This document shows, piece after piece, positions 7,908 through 14,754 of a stretch of DNA of 28,069 nt (position 1 is its first letter; each line of letters opens with the position of its first letter). The translations under genes and the position numbers were made by a program. The stretch is from JAOUEE01 sp051011595. Lineage in GTDB: Bacteria > Actinomycetota > Acidimicrobiia > Acidimicrobiales > SHLQ01. The stretch is from positions 1 to 28,069 of the forward strand of contig JBPCTQ010000173.1 in the NCBI GenBank assembly GCA_051011595.1. The letters run 5' to 3'. Under the pieces are notes generated by a model. That model saw only the letters and a list, made by a program, of their open reading frames with translations, made no database searches and was not told the DNA's origin.

Positions 7908-8789
7908 TCAGCCGGCCGCCGGCCCCGGGGGTTCGGCCCCTACCAGTCGGCGGGCCGACACCAACTCCTTGGCCATCTCCGAGGCGACGGCGGCGTCGCG
8001 GCAGTAGCCGTCGGCGCCGATGGCATCACCGAACTCCTGGTTCAGGGGCGCACCGCCCACCAGGATGATGTAGTCGTCGCGAAGGCCCTTCTCGATCATG
8101 GTGTCGATCACCACCTTCATGTACGGCATGGTGGTGGTGAGCAGGGCCGACATCCCCAGAATGTCGGGCCGATGTTCGTCGAGGGCAGCCAGGTAGGCGT
8201 CGACATCGATGTTGATCCCGAGGTCGATCACCTCGAAGCCGGCCCCCTCGAGCATCATGGCCACCAGGTTCTTGCCGATGTCGTGGATGTCGCCCTTGAC
8301 GGTGCCGACCACGACCTTTCCGATGGGCTGCGCCCCGGTCTCGGCCAGCAACGGGCGCAGGATGGCCATGCCCGCTTTCATGGCGTTGGCGGCCAGCAAC
8401 ACTTCGGGCACGAACAGGATGCCGTCGCGGAAGTCGATGCCTACGATGCGCATACCTTCCACGAGCGCATCATTCAGGACCTTGTCCGCGCTCCAACCCC
8501 GGTCGAGCAGGATGGTGGTGCCCTCCACGATCTCGTCGGCCAGGCCGTCGTAGAGATCGTCGTGCATCTGGGCGGTGAGATCGTCGTCACCCAGCGTCGC
8601 CAGGTCGATCTCCTCGTAGTCGGCGGCATCATCGGCCACCTGACCATCAGCCGTGTCACCAACAGCCGTGTCACCAACAGCCGTGTCACCGACAGCCGTG
8701 TCACCAACAGCCGTGTCACCAACAGCCGTGTCACCAACAGCCGTGTCACCAACAGCAGTGTCACCAACAGCCTTGTCACCAACAGCCAT
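7908..8789 (-). CDS. Corrinoid (B12-binding) methyl carrier protein with repetitive N-terminal tail
   Basis: A 293-residue MtgC/MttC-type carrier that shuttles methyl groups between the MttB-family and methyl-THF methyltransferases. The helical cap domain lies at about 75-150 (DGLADEIVEGTTILLDRGWSADKV..., VPEVLLAANAMKAGM). The Rossmann B12 domain has GDIHDIGKN (His169, the lower axial cobalt ligand), GMSALLTTTM and ILVGGAPLNQEFGDAIGADGY. Such carriers are usually about 210-220 residues. This one has an extra N-terminal tail of one AVGDK and eight AVGDT units plus an acidic linker. The ATG at 8789 has GGGGAG five bases upstream, so the tail is very probably translated. It is the first gene of the operon, behind a GTGACA-17-TACGAT promoter overlapped by a palindrome. 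Confidence 0.93.
   Translation of the reverse strand: MAVGDKAVGDTAVGDTAVGDTAVGDTAVGDTAVGDTAVGDTAVGDTADGQVADDAADYEEIDLATLGDDDLTAQMHDDLYDGLADEIVEGTTILLDRGWSADKVLNDALVEGMRIVGIDFRDGILFVPEVLLAANAMKAGMAILRPLLAETGAQPIGKVVVGTVKGDIHDIGKNLVAMMLEGAGFEVIDLGINIDVDAYLAALDEHRPDILGMSALLTTTMPYMKVVIDTMIEKGLRDDYIILVGGAPLNQEFGDAIGADGYCRDAAVASEMAKELVSARRLVGAEPPGPAAG
8650..8784. repeat. In-frame 15-bp minisatellite (nine units)
   Basis: Nine head-to-tail copies of gccgtgtcaccaaca (plus strand) run from 8650 to 8784. The unit at 8680 has one change (gaca), the one at 8755 starts gcagtg, and the one at 8770 starts gccttg; the others are identical. Because the unit is 15 bp, gain or loss keeps the corrinoid protein in frame and only changes the length of the AVGDT tail. 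The near identity points to recent slippage or recombination. Confidence 0.97.
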
Positions 8790-8829
8790 GCCGACTCCCC
8801 AACGTGGCGCGGCCGGACCTGGGTCCGGA

Positions 8830-8862
8830 TTTCATGATGCGGAACAGATCCGTATGATGAAA
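8830..8862. promoter_or_regulatory. 33-bp palindromic operator candidate overlapping the corrinoid operon promoter
   Basis: Left arm TTTCATGATGCGGA (8830-8843), spacer ACAGA, right arm TCCGTATGATGAAA (8849-8862). The arms match at 12 of 14 positions. The site touches the -10 box and covers the expected transcription start, a position suited to repression. Its core GCGGAACAGATCCGT (8839-8853) recurs with one mismatch on the other strand at 9713-9727 beside the IclR gene, so the IclR-type protein is the likely ligand-responsive regulator. Confidence 0.65.
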
Positions 8863-8890
8863 TCGTACCAGTGGGATCGATCGCTGTCAC
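8862..8890 (-). promoter_or_regulatory. Probable promoter of the corrinoid operon
   Basis: On the minus strand GTGACA (8890-8885) and TACGAT (8867-8862) are separated by exactly 17 bases. They match five of six bases of TTGACA and the actinobacterial TANNNT -10 pattern. It lies about 75 bases upstream of the corrinoid protein ATG, just past the end of the iclR-type gene. The expected transcription start falls inside the palindrome at 8830-8862. Confidence 0.6.
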
Positions 8891-8907
8891 CCATTTTCGG
8901 CCCCGCG

Positions 8908-9648
8908 TCAGTGGGTCAGCAGCGCCCCCACCCGGTCGGCGGCAGCCCGCACCAGACCGGCCACCTCGTCGGCGGGGCGGTCGCCCGGAAACCGGTAGGA
9001 CGGGCCGTGTACGGGGATGGCCGCCACCGCCGCGCCGGTGGGCCCCAGGACCGGGGCGGCGACGGCGCTGATGTCGTCGGCGAACTCGTCGATGGTCCAG
9101 GCCACCCCATCGAGACGGGCCTCCTCGAGCCGCTGCTCGAGCAGAGCCGGGTCGGTGACGGTGGAGTCGGTGTAGCGCTCGAGGTCCTGGTGCCGGCGAC
9201 TGCGCCGCCGCGAGCGGGCGGGCATGACCAGCCCCGACGCCACGCAGTGGTACGGGAGGTGTTGACCGGTCCAGTCCCGTACCGCGACGGGGTTGTCGGA
9301 CTCGACATGGTCGAGATACAGCACCCGCCCGTCGGTGTCGAGCACTGACAATCCGGCCGACTCGTCGAGGGTCTCGACCAGATCGACGAGATGGGGGTGC
9401 ACGATTCCCACCAGGTTGCGAGAGGGCGCCGCGCTGCCGGCCAAGTCGATGACCAGTTCACCGAGGGCGTACCCCCCGCCCGCCTCTCGTTGTTCGACGG
9501 CGCCGATCTCGACCATGGTGGCGAGCAGGCGGGCCACGGTGCTCTTGGGCAGCTCGACCTGTTCGGCGACTTCGGACACACCCGCTTCGCCTGCCGCCAG
9601 GCACTGAAGGATGGCGAAGGCCCGTTCCACCGATTGTACGCCTGTCAT
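8908..9648 (-). CDS. IclR-family transcriptional regulator
   Basis: A 246-residue IclR-type regulator. The winged helix-turn-helix spans about residues 3-62 (VQSVERAFAILQCL, VSEVAEQVELPKSTVARLLATMVEIGAVEQ). The ligand-binding domain follows from about 75 (GIVHPHLVDLVETLDESAGLSVLD, DHVESDNPVAVRDWTGQHLPYHCVASG, AAPVLGPTGAAVAAIPVHGPSYRF). IclR proteins sense small organic acids and usually autoregulate. Divergent transcription from the BKACE gene and its position directly upstream of the corrinoid operon suggest control of both; the inducer could be carnitine, betaine or a derivative. An Arg-rich insertion (ARSRRRSRRHQ) replaces the usual GKALLA segment of the effector domain, which is unusual. 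ATG at 9648 has GAGGAG upstream. Confidence 0.95.
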   Translation of the reverse strand: MTGVQSVERAFAILQCLAAGEAGVSEVAEQVELPKSTVARLLATMVEIGAVEQREAGGGYALGELVIDLAGSAAPSRNLVGIVHPHLVDLVETLDESAGLSVLDTDGRVLYLDHVESDNPVAVRDWTGQHLPYHCVASGLVMPARSRRRSRRHQDLERYTDSTVTDPALLEQRLEEARLDGVAWTIDEFADDISAVAAPVLGPTGAAVAAIPVHGPSYRFPGDRPADEVAGLVRAAADRVGALLTH

Positions 9649-9690
9649 CGTTGCTCCTCGGCGGCTTGGCTTTCAGTGTCGCACGGCTGA

Positions 9691-9727
9691 TGGAACCGTT
9701 CCACATTGTGGGACGAATCTGTTCCGC
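9691..9727. promoter_or_regulatory. Operator cluster between the iclR-type and BKACE genes
   Basis: TGGAACCGTTCCA at 9691-9703 is a dyad perfect around its centre base. CCACATTGTGG at 9701-9711 is an overlapping dyad. ACGAATCTGTTCCGC at 9713-9727 is the reverse complement, with one mismatch, of the core of the palindrome at the corrinoid operon promoter. The cluster lies 43-79 bases upstream of the IclR-type start codon, the usual place for autoregulation. Confidence 0.55.
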
Positions 9728-9830
9728 TGGGTGGGCGAGAGCCGGATCAGAGCTCGTGGCCCCGCGATCGACATGGAATGATGACCAGCGAGACAGTGCA
9801 GCCCATCGTCGGTCGCGAACGAACGAGGAC

Positions 9831-10709
9831 ATGAACCGAGACGTCATCATCACCTGTGCCATCACCGGCGCCGGCGACACCGCCGACAAACACCCCGACC
9901 TGCCGGTCACTCCCGAACAGATCGCCACCTCGGCGCTGGCCTCGGCCGACGCCGGTGCGGCAATCGTTCACATCCACGTTCGTGATCCCGAGACCGGGCA
10001 GGGAACCCGCGATGTGGCGTTGTACACGGCCGCGGTCGAGCAGATCCGATCGACCAACACCGATGTCATCATCAACCTCACGGCCGGGATGGGCGGCGAT
10101 CTGATGATCGGCGACCCCGATCCCTTCGCCTTCGGTGATGGCACCGACTTGGTCGGCGGGCTCGAGCGCCTGGCTCATGTCGAAGCTCTTCGCCCCGACA
10201 TCTGCTCGCTCGATTGTGGCTCGCTCAATTTCGGTGAGGGCCATGCGCTGTACGTGTCGACGCCCGACATGTTGCGCACCATGGCCGGCCACGTGCGAGA
10301 CCTGGGTGTGAAGCCCGAACTCGAGGTGTTCGACACGGGCAACCTGTGGTTCGCCGGCCAGTTGGTGGCGGAGGGTCTCATCGACGATCCCCCGTGGGTG
10401 CAGATCTGCACCGGCATCCCGTACGGCATGCCCAACGACGTCGGCTTGTTGGTGTCGCTGATGAACCTGCTGCCCGACGGGGCCCAGTGGACCAGCTTCG
10501 GATTGTCGGCCCAGCAGATGCCATGGGTGGCCCAGTCGGTGGTGCTCGGTGGTCACGTCCGCGTCGGGCTGGAGGACAACCTGTATCTCGATCGTGGAGT
10601 GTTCGCGTCCAACGCCGACCTGGTCCACCGGGCCGCTCAGATCGTCACGCTGCTCGGTGGTCGGGTACAGACACCCGACCAGGCCCGCGCCACCCTTGCT
10701 CTCACCTGA
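9831..10709 (+). CDS. BKACE-family beta-keto acid cleavage enzyme, probable dehydrocarnitine cleavage
   Basis: A 292-residue member of the BKACE (DUF849, 3-keto-5-aminohexanoate cleavage) family. These Zn enzymes condense a beta-keto acid with acetyl-CoA, releasing acetoacetate and a new CoA ester. The metal ligands are seen in VHIHVRD (residues 45-51) and the Glu of VGLEDN near residue 247. Other marks are IINLTAGMGG, ICSLDCGSLNFG and KPELEVFDTGNLWF. Beside L-carnitine dehydrogenase, the probable substrate is 3-dehydrocarnitine, giving betainyl-CoA, which is hydrolysed to glycine betaine; this specificity is inferred from neighbours. No betainyl-CoA thioesterase is present in the window. ATG at 9831 is preceded by GAGG; an upstream TTG in frame at 9651 overlaps operator sites and is rejected. 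The gene is divergent from the IclR gene. Confidence 0.92.
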   Translation: MNRDVIITCAITGAGDTADKHPDLPVTPEQIATSALASADAGAAIVHIHVRDPETGQGTRDVALYTAAVEQIRSTNTDVIINLTAGMGGDLMIGDPDPFAFGDGTDLVGGLERLAHVEALRPDICSLDCGSLNFGEGHALYVSTPDMLRTMAGHVRDLGVKPELEVFDTGNLWFAGQLVAEGLIDDPPWVQICTGIPYGMPNDVGLLVSLMNLLPDGAQWTSFGLSAQQMPWVAQSVVLGGHVRVGLEDNLYLDRGVFASNADLVHRAAQIVTLLGGRVQTPDQARATLALT

Positions 10710-11534
10710 TCAGGCCACGGCGATGAGGATCACGCCGGCCAGGGCGGCGGCCAGGCCCACCACCTGGTGCCACGACAACTGATCGCCATCGAGCAGCCAG
10801 CGCAGGGCGATGGTGACGGCGGGATAGAACGAGCCGGCCACGGCCACCGGCGTGGTCGAACCGCGCTGTATACCCAGGGTGATCGAACCGATGCCGAGGC
10901 CACCGAGGATCCCGGCTCCCGCCGGCGCGGTGAGGTCTTCACGCCGGGGCAGCAGTGGTTGGCGCAACCGCACCGCCACCAGGGCGGCCACGATCGCCGA
11001 CACACAGCGCTGGGGAACCACCGGCCACAGCCCGGCGTCGGCACTGGTCTCGGCCAGCACCAGGATGGCGAACGCGAATCCGACTCCGCCGGCCACGCCG
11101 TAGCGGATGCCGACGGCCAGGTGGTCTGTATGGGGAGCCCACGTGGCCAGCAACAACCCCGACAACCCGATGGCGATGCCGGCCCAGGCCAGTGGGGCAG
11201 GAACGTCGCCACGGACCAGGTCGACGGCGAGGGGAATGACGGCTGTGGTCACCGCTGTGACCGGAGCGGTGATCGCCACCGACGAGCGGGCGTAGCCGGC
11301 GTACAGCGACGACAGGCCCAGCGCCGCGCCGAGGCCCGACACCGCGCCGAGCAGCAGGTCACCACCGGAGGGCTGATGATCGGCGAGAGCCGCGATGATC
11401 GTGAGGCTGACACCCCCTGCGACGAAGGCCACGAAGCTGGTGGCCAGGGGCCCGGACCGGCTCGACGCCCGACTGCCCCACAGGTCCGAAGCACCGATGA
11501 ACAACGACGCCAGCGCGCCGTAGAGAACGTTCAC
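10710..11534 (-). CDS. EamA/DMT-family membrane transporter
   Basis: A 274-residue integral membrane protein with about ten predicted hydrophobic helices in two repeats, the EamA (drug/metabolite transporter) architecture. Marks include VLYGALASLFIGASDLWG at the start, SSLYAGYARSSVAITAPVTAVTTAVIPL (first repeat end) and SFYPAVTIALRWLLDGDQLSWHQVVGLAAALAGVILI at the C-terminus. The substrate is unknown; export of a metabolite of the betaine pathway or uptake of a substrate are both possible. I start it at GTG 11534 because the first helix begins there. The longer open frame to 11729 runs into the divergent oxygenase gene. Its stop abuts that of the BKACE gene (TGATCA), so the two genes converge with no gap. 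Confidence 0.88.
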   Translation of the reverse strand: MNVLYGALASLFIGASDLWGSRASSRSGPLATSFVAFVAGGVSLTIIAALADHQPSGGDLLLGAVSGLGAALGLSSLYAGYARSSVAITAPVTAVTTAVIPLAVDLVRGDVPAPLAWAGIAIGLSGLLLATWAPHTDHLAVGIRYGVAGGVGFAFAILVLAETSADAGLWPVVPQRCVSAIVAALVAVRLRQPLLPRREDLTAPAGAGILGGLGIGSITLGIQRGSTTPVAVAGSFYPAVTIALRWLLDGDQLSWHQVVGLAAALAGVILIAVA

Positions 11535-11637
11535 GATTCGGTGGTTCGCATGGGCCGGCGAGCGTAGCGGCGCAGGCCCGTCGCGACCGACAGCTCGGGC
11601 TTCGAGTACGTCGGCACCGCGATCTACCATCGCGGCC

Positions 11638-12804
11638 GTGAGGCGTTTCCCGACTCCCGACTTCGAGTGGTACCCCACCGATCCGGCCGCCGTGGCTGCG
11701 TCGCTCGGCGCCGAGGGTCTCCATGTCACCTGGGCCGACGGTCACTCCTCCGCGTTTCACCCGAGCTGGCTGCGCGACAACTGTGCGTGTACCGACTGCA
11801 TCGACCCGGTCAGCCGCGAGCGAGCGGGCGGCTTTCTCGACATGCCGGCCCATCCCGCCATCGATGAGGTGGCGGTCGACGAGGGAGGGGTCCGGCTTCG
11901 TTGGCGCGATGGCCATGTCAGCGAGGTCCATCCGGGCTGGCTTCGCCACTTCGACTACGTCGGCGGCGCTCGCCCGTCCGCCCCCGACCGCGACGCACCG
12001 TGGTCGGCCGATGCCGGAATTCCCTCGCACTCAGCGGCAGAGTTCGTGGCCGACCACCGCACCCAGCACCGGGCACTGTCGGATCTGGTGAGCCACGGCT
12101 TGGTGGTGCTCACCGATCTCGATCCCGACATGGCCAGCTTCGAGGCGTTGGTGGCCCGCGTCGGTCTGATCCGCAACATGAACTGGGCGCCCATCTTCGA
12201 GATCGATGTGAACGATGAGCCCTACATCGCCAATCGCACCGGCGCCCTCGAGGCCCACAGCGACGCGTCGACCCGCGACCACCGGCCCGGCGTGGTGGTC
12301 TTCCACGCCATCGAGAACACCGTCGTCGGCGGCGAGAGCTTCTTCGTCGACTGTCGCCACGTGGCCCGTCTGCTGCGCGACGAGGATCCGTCTGCCCACA
12401 ATCTGTTGGCCACGGTGCCGCTGGAGTTCGCCAATCGATCCCTGGGCACGCACTACCGCACGGTGAGCCCGGTGCTCACCCTCGATGCCGACGGTGATGT
12501 CGAGTCGGTGTGCGACACGGTGTGGTTGCGCGAACCGCTACGGATCGACCCCGACCTGATGGGTGATTTCTATGCGGCGTATCGGCGCTGGTCCGAAATC
12601 AAGGCCGACCCAGCCAACCAGGTGGAGCACCAGGTGATCGATGGTGAGGTCATGCTGATCGACAACCTCCGGGTGATGCACGGCCGACGGGCCTTCGACG
12701 CCACCAACGGTCGTCGCCGCATCCGCACGGCCTACGTCGATCGCGAGGAACTGCTGTCGTCGGTGCGGCTGCACCGGCGCCGGGTTCACTCGTCGGCTGT
12801 CTGA
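11638..12804 (+). CDS. 2-Oxoglutarate/Fe(II) oxygenase, gamma-butyrobetaine hydroxylase-like
   Basis: A 388-residue TauD-fold oxygenase with the N-terminal Zn domain of the gamma-butyrobetaine/trimethyllysine hydroxylase family. The Zn knuckle is WLRDNCACTDC (Cys49, 51, 54). The iron triad is His207-Ser-Asp209 (EAHSDAS) with distal His348 (MHGRR), and the 2-oxoglutarate-binding Arg is in the RRRIRT region. It would hydroxylate gamma-butyrobetaine to carnitine using O2, the natural feed for the carnitine dehydrogenase gene that converges on it. Against this, the aromatic residues expected just after HxD in canonical enzymes are absent (ASTRDHRP), so another substrate is possible. GTG at 11638 has no ribosome binding site, and TACCAT lies shortly upstream, which suggests a leaderless transcript. 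The 3' end overlaps the carnitine dehydrogenase gene by 19 bases. Confidence 0.85.
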   Translation: MRRFPTPDFEWYPTDPAAVAASLGAEGLHVTWADGHSSAFHPSWLRDNCACTDCIDPVSRERAGGFLDMPAHPAIDEVAVDEGGVRLRWRDGHVSEVHPGWLRHFDYVGGARPSAPDRDAPWSADAGIPSHSAAEFVADHRTQHRALSDLVSHGLVVLTDLDPDMASFEALVARVGLIRNMNWAPIFEIDVNDEPYIANRTGALEAHSDASTRDHRPGVVVFHAIENTVVGGESFFVDCRHVARLLRDEDPSAHNLLATVPLEFANRSLGTHYRTVSPVLTLDADGDVESVCDTVWLREPLRIDPDLMGDFYAAYRRWSEIKADPANQVEHQVIDGEVMLIDNLRVMHGRRAFDATNGRRRIRTAYVDREELLSSVRLHRRRVHSSAV

Positions 12805-13772
12805 GGTTCGATCAGCTCACGGCGCTGGGCCAGGACCTCACCGGCGCCCACACCGACAGGTTCGAGGGCCCGCATCACGCCGATGAGGTAGTCGTCGCGA
12901 AGCCGTTCCAGCTCGGCGATGGTGCGACCGGCGGCCTGAGCCTCGGTGCCGTCGACCATGCGGTCGATCAGGTCGGGGGTGAGCTCGGGGGCGACCAGTC
13001 GCGTCCACGGCAGCTCGAGGGCGGGACCGAACTGGTCGAGCATGTGGCGCAGGCCACCGTCGCCGCCGGCCAGATGAAAGATCATGTTGGTGCCCATGGC
13101 GGCCCATCGCAGGCCCGGTCCGTGCACGATGGCCCGGTCGAGCTCGTCGGTGGTGGCGATGCCGTCGTTCACCAGGTGCAGCACCTCGCGCCACAGTGCT
13201 TCTTGGAGGCGATCGGAAAGGAAGCCCTCGATCTCGTGGCGGACGAGCAAGGGGTGCATGGCCAGGTCGCGATAGAAGGCCTGAGCCGCCTCGACTGACT
13301 CGTCCGAGGTGGCCTCACCGGCGACCACTTCCACCAGCGGGAGGAGGTAGACGGGATTGAAGGGATGGCCCACCACCAGCCGGTGGGGATGGCGACACCG
13401 GGCTTGCAGATCGGTGGGGAGCAGTCCTGAGGTGCTCGACGCGATGATCACCTCCGGGGGCACGACCTCGTCGATCTCGGCCAGCACGGTCTGTTTCAGC
13501 TCGAGCCGTTCGGGCACGCTCTCCTGGACGAAACCCACCGGGCCCAACTCGGCGACACCGGCCACGAACTCGAGCCTCTCGGGGTCGGCGCCGTCGGCGA
13601 CACCCAACTCCTGCACCGCCGGCCAGGCCCGGTCGACGAAGGCCCGCAACCGGGTTTCGGCGCCGGGTTGCGGGTCGGTGGCCACCACGTGATGCCCGAG
13701 CGACAGCGCCCGCACCGTCCAGCCGGCCCCGATCACACCGGTGCCGACGACCCCCAGTCGAACGCGTGGCAT
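12786..13772 (-). CDS. L-carnitine 3-dehydrogenase-like (3-hydroxyacyl-CoA dehydrogenase superfamily)
   Basis: A 328-residue NAD-dependent dehydrogenase, predicted to oxidise L-carnitine to 3-dehydrocarnitine. The Rossmann motif GVVGTGVIGAGW is at residues 7-18. SSTSGLLPT, GHPFNP and the C-terminal GPGLRWAAMG are characteristic of the carnitine dehydrogenase and lambda-crystallin side of the family. Some carnitine dehydrogenases carry a fused betainyl-CoA thioesterase domain, giving about 490 residues; this one does not. ATG at 13772 starts 37 bases from the divergent GFA gene; a longer TTG-initiated version (13802) overlaps it and is unlikely. BKACE nearby supplies the next step. Confidence 0.88.
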   Translation of the reverse strand: MPRVRLGVVGTGVIGAGWTVRALSLGHHVVATDPQPGAETRLRAFVDRAWPAVQELGVADGADPERLEFVAGVAELGPVGFVQESVPERLELKQTVLAEIDEVVPPEVIIASSTSGLLPTDLQARCRHPHRLVVGHPFNPVYLLPLVEVVAGEATSDESVEAAQAFYRDLAMHPLLVRHEIEGFLSDRLQEALWREVLHLVNDGIATTDELDRAIVHGPGLRWAAMGTNMIFHLAGGDGGLRHMLDQFGPALELPWTRLVAPELTPDLIDRMVDGTEAQAAGRTIAELERLRDDYLIGVMRALEPVGVGAGEVLAQRRELIEPQTADE

Positions 13773-13810
13773 CGGCGGCACCGTACCGGCTGACTGTGGC
13801 AACCTCGGGT

Positions 13811-14203
13811 ATGGCTTCGGGGGGATGTCACTGCGGTGGGGTTCGTTATCGGGTCGACGGCGACCTGCGGCCCGTCATCGACTGCCACTGTGAGCCGTGT
13901 CGGCGTATCACCGGTCACCACATGGCGGCCAGCGCCTGTGCGAGTACTGCGATCGTGCTCGAAACCGGGGACACGCTCACCTGGTACCGATCGGCCCCGA
14001 CCACCCGGTACGGCTTCTGCTCGACGTGCGGGTCGACGTTGTTCTGGCGAGTCGACGACGACCCGGGCCACGTGTCGATTGCGGCTGGCACCATCGATCA
14101 ACCCAGTGGCCTGGAGACCGTGTCGGCCCAATTCCTGGCCGAACACGGCGACTATCACTCGCCGCAGCCGGTGCCACAACAGTGGCCGGGTGATCAGACG
14201 TAG
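13811..14203 (+). CDS. GFA-fold (CENP-V / glutathione-dependent formaldehyde-activating enzyme-like) protein
   Basis: A 130-residue Zn protein of the GFA family. The cysteine motifs are GGCHCGGVRY (Cys6, Cys8), DCHCEPCRR and FCSTCGS, making two Zn sites. The family includes Gfa, proposed to help form S-hydroxymethylglutathione, although many members act on other thiol adducts. Methyl-group catabolism can release formaldehyde, so a detoxifying role would fit, but this is inference and actinobacteria generally lack glutathione. The ATG at 13811 has no strong ribosome binding site. The gene ends in TAG and overlaps the end of the HD-domain gene by 10 bases. Confidence 0.85.
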   Translation: MASGGCHCGGVRYRVDGDLRPVIDCHCEPCRRITGHHMAASACASTAIVLETGDTLTWYRSAPTTRYGFCSTCGSTLFWRVDDDPGHVSIAAGTIDQPSGLETVSAQFLAEHGDYHSPQPVPQQWPGDQT

Positions 14204-14754
14204 TCGGTCGGCGGTCGATCGAAGATCTGGCGGACCAGGGGTTCGAAGTGTTCGAGGGCCGGAGTGGGGTACGCCGGATCGAAGCAGTTCTGGTCCCATT
14301 CGGCACAGAACGCCACCGTGGCGTCGTACCAGGGGTGATCGGCGTAGCGATCCCGCTCGTTGCGGTCGCGTCCGTAGTGGTGGAACCAGTAGTAACCCTG
14401 GAACAGCCCGTGGTGCCCGATGATCCACGCGTTCTGTTCGCTGACGTAGGGCCGCAGCAGCGCCGCCCCCACCTCGGAGTGGTTGGCCGGCCCGATCACA
14501 TCGCCGATGTCGTGAAGGAGCGCGCACGCCACCGTCTCGTCGTCGGCGCCATCGGCCTCGGCCCTGGCGGCCGACTGCAGACAGTGCTCGAGTCGGGTGA
14601 TGCGATACGGCGACGGTCCGTCCATCGACCGCAGCCAGCCCAACACCTGATCGGCGAGACCGTCGCGGATGGCCTGGTCGTGGTCGGCCACCAGGTCGTA
14701 GTCGGCGCGGGTTCCGTCGGCCATGGTGGTGAAGTCGACCCGGGGTTCGCTCAC
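14194..14754 (-). CDS. HD-domain diiron oxygenase-like protein (PhnZ/TmpB type)
   Basis: A 186-residue HD-domain protein with all six expected metal ligands: His57 (LEHCLQ), His81-Asp82 (LLHDIGD), His92 (NHSEVGAALL), His114 or 115 (IIGHHGLFQG) and Asp154 (AEWDQN). The pattern LEHxLQ..HDIG..H(S/E)xxGA.YL..GH..WD resembles PhnZ, a mixed-valent diiron oxygenase that cleaves a hydroxylated phosphonate. Gene order gives the sharper clue: it is translationally coupled (GTGA) behind a hydroxylase with a gamma-butyrobetaine-hydroxylase-like fold, the arrangement of TmpA-TmpB. TmpB converts (R)-1-hydroxy-2-(trimethylammonio)ethylphosphonate to glycine betaine and phosphate. A plain phosphohydrolase or another HD oxygenase substrate cannot be excluded. 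No C-P lyase or phosphonate importer is in the window. Start is GTG 14754. Confidence 0.8.
   Translation of the reverse strand: MSEPRVDFTTMADGTRADYDLVADHDQAIRDGLADQVLGWLRSMDGPSPYRITRLEHCLQSAARAEADGADDETVACALLHDIGDVIGPANHSEVGAALLRPYVSEQNAWIIGHHGLFQGYYWFHHYGRDRNERDRYADHPWYDATVAFCAEWDQNCFDPAYPTPALEHFEPLVRQIFDRPPTDYV

Noticed and set aside
8650..8784. CRISPR-like array
   Set aside because: Units are 15 bp, directly adjacent with no unique spacers, and lie in a coding frame. It is a minisatellite.
9651..9830. TTG-initiated N-terminal extension of the BKACE protein
   Set aside because: The extension runs through the operator dyads and does not resemble the family N-terminus. The ATG at 9831 has GAGG upstream and gives the usual length.
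14194..14754. Plain HD phosphohydrolase annotation
   Set aside because: The ligand pattern and the coupling to an Fe/2-oxoglutarate oxygenase favour a PhnZ/TmpB-type oxygenase, though hydrolase activity cannot be excluded from sequence alone.
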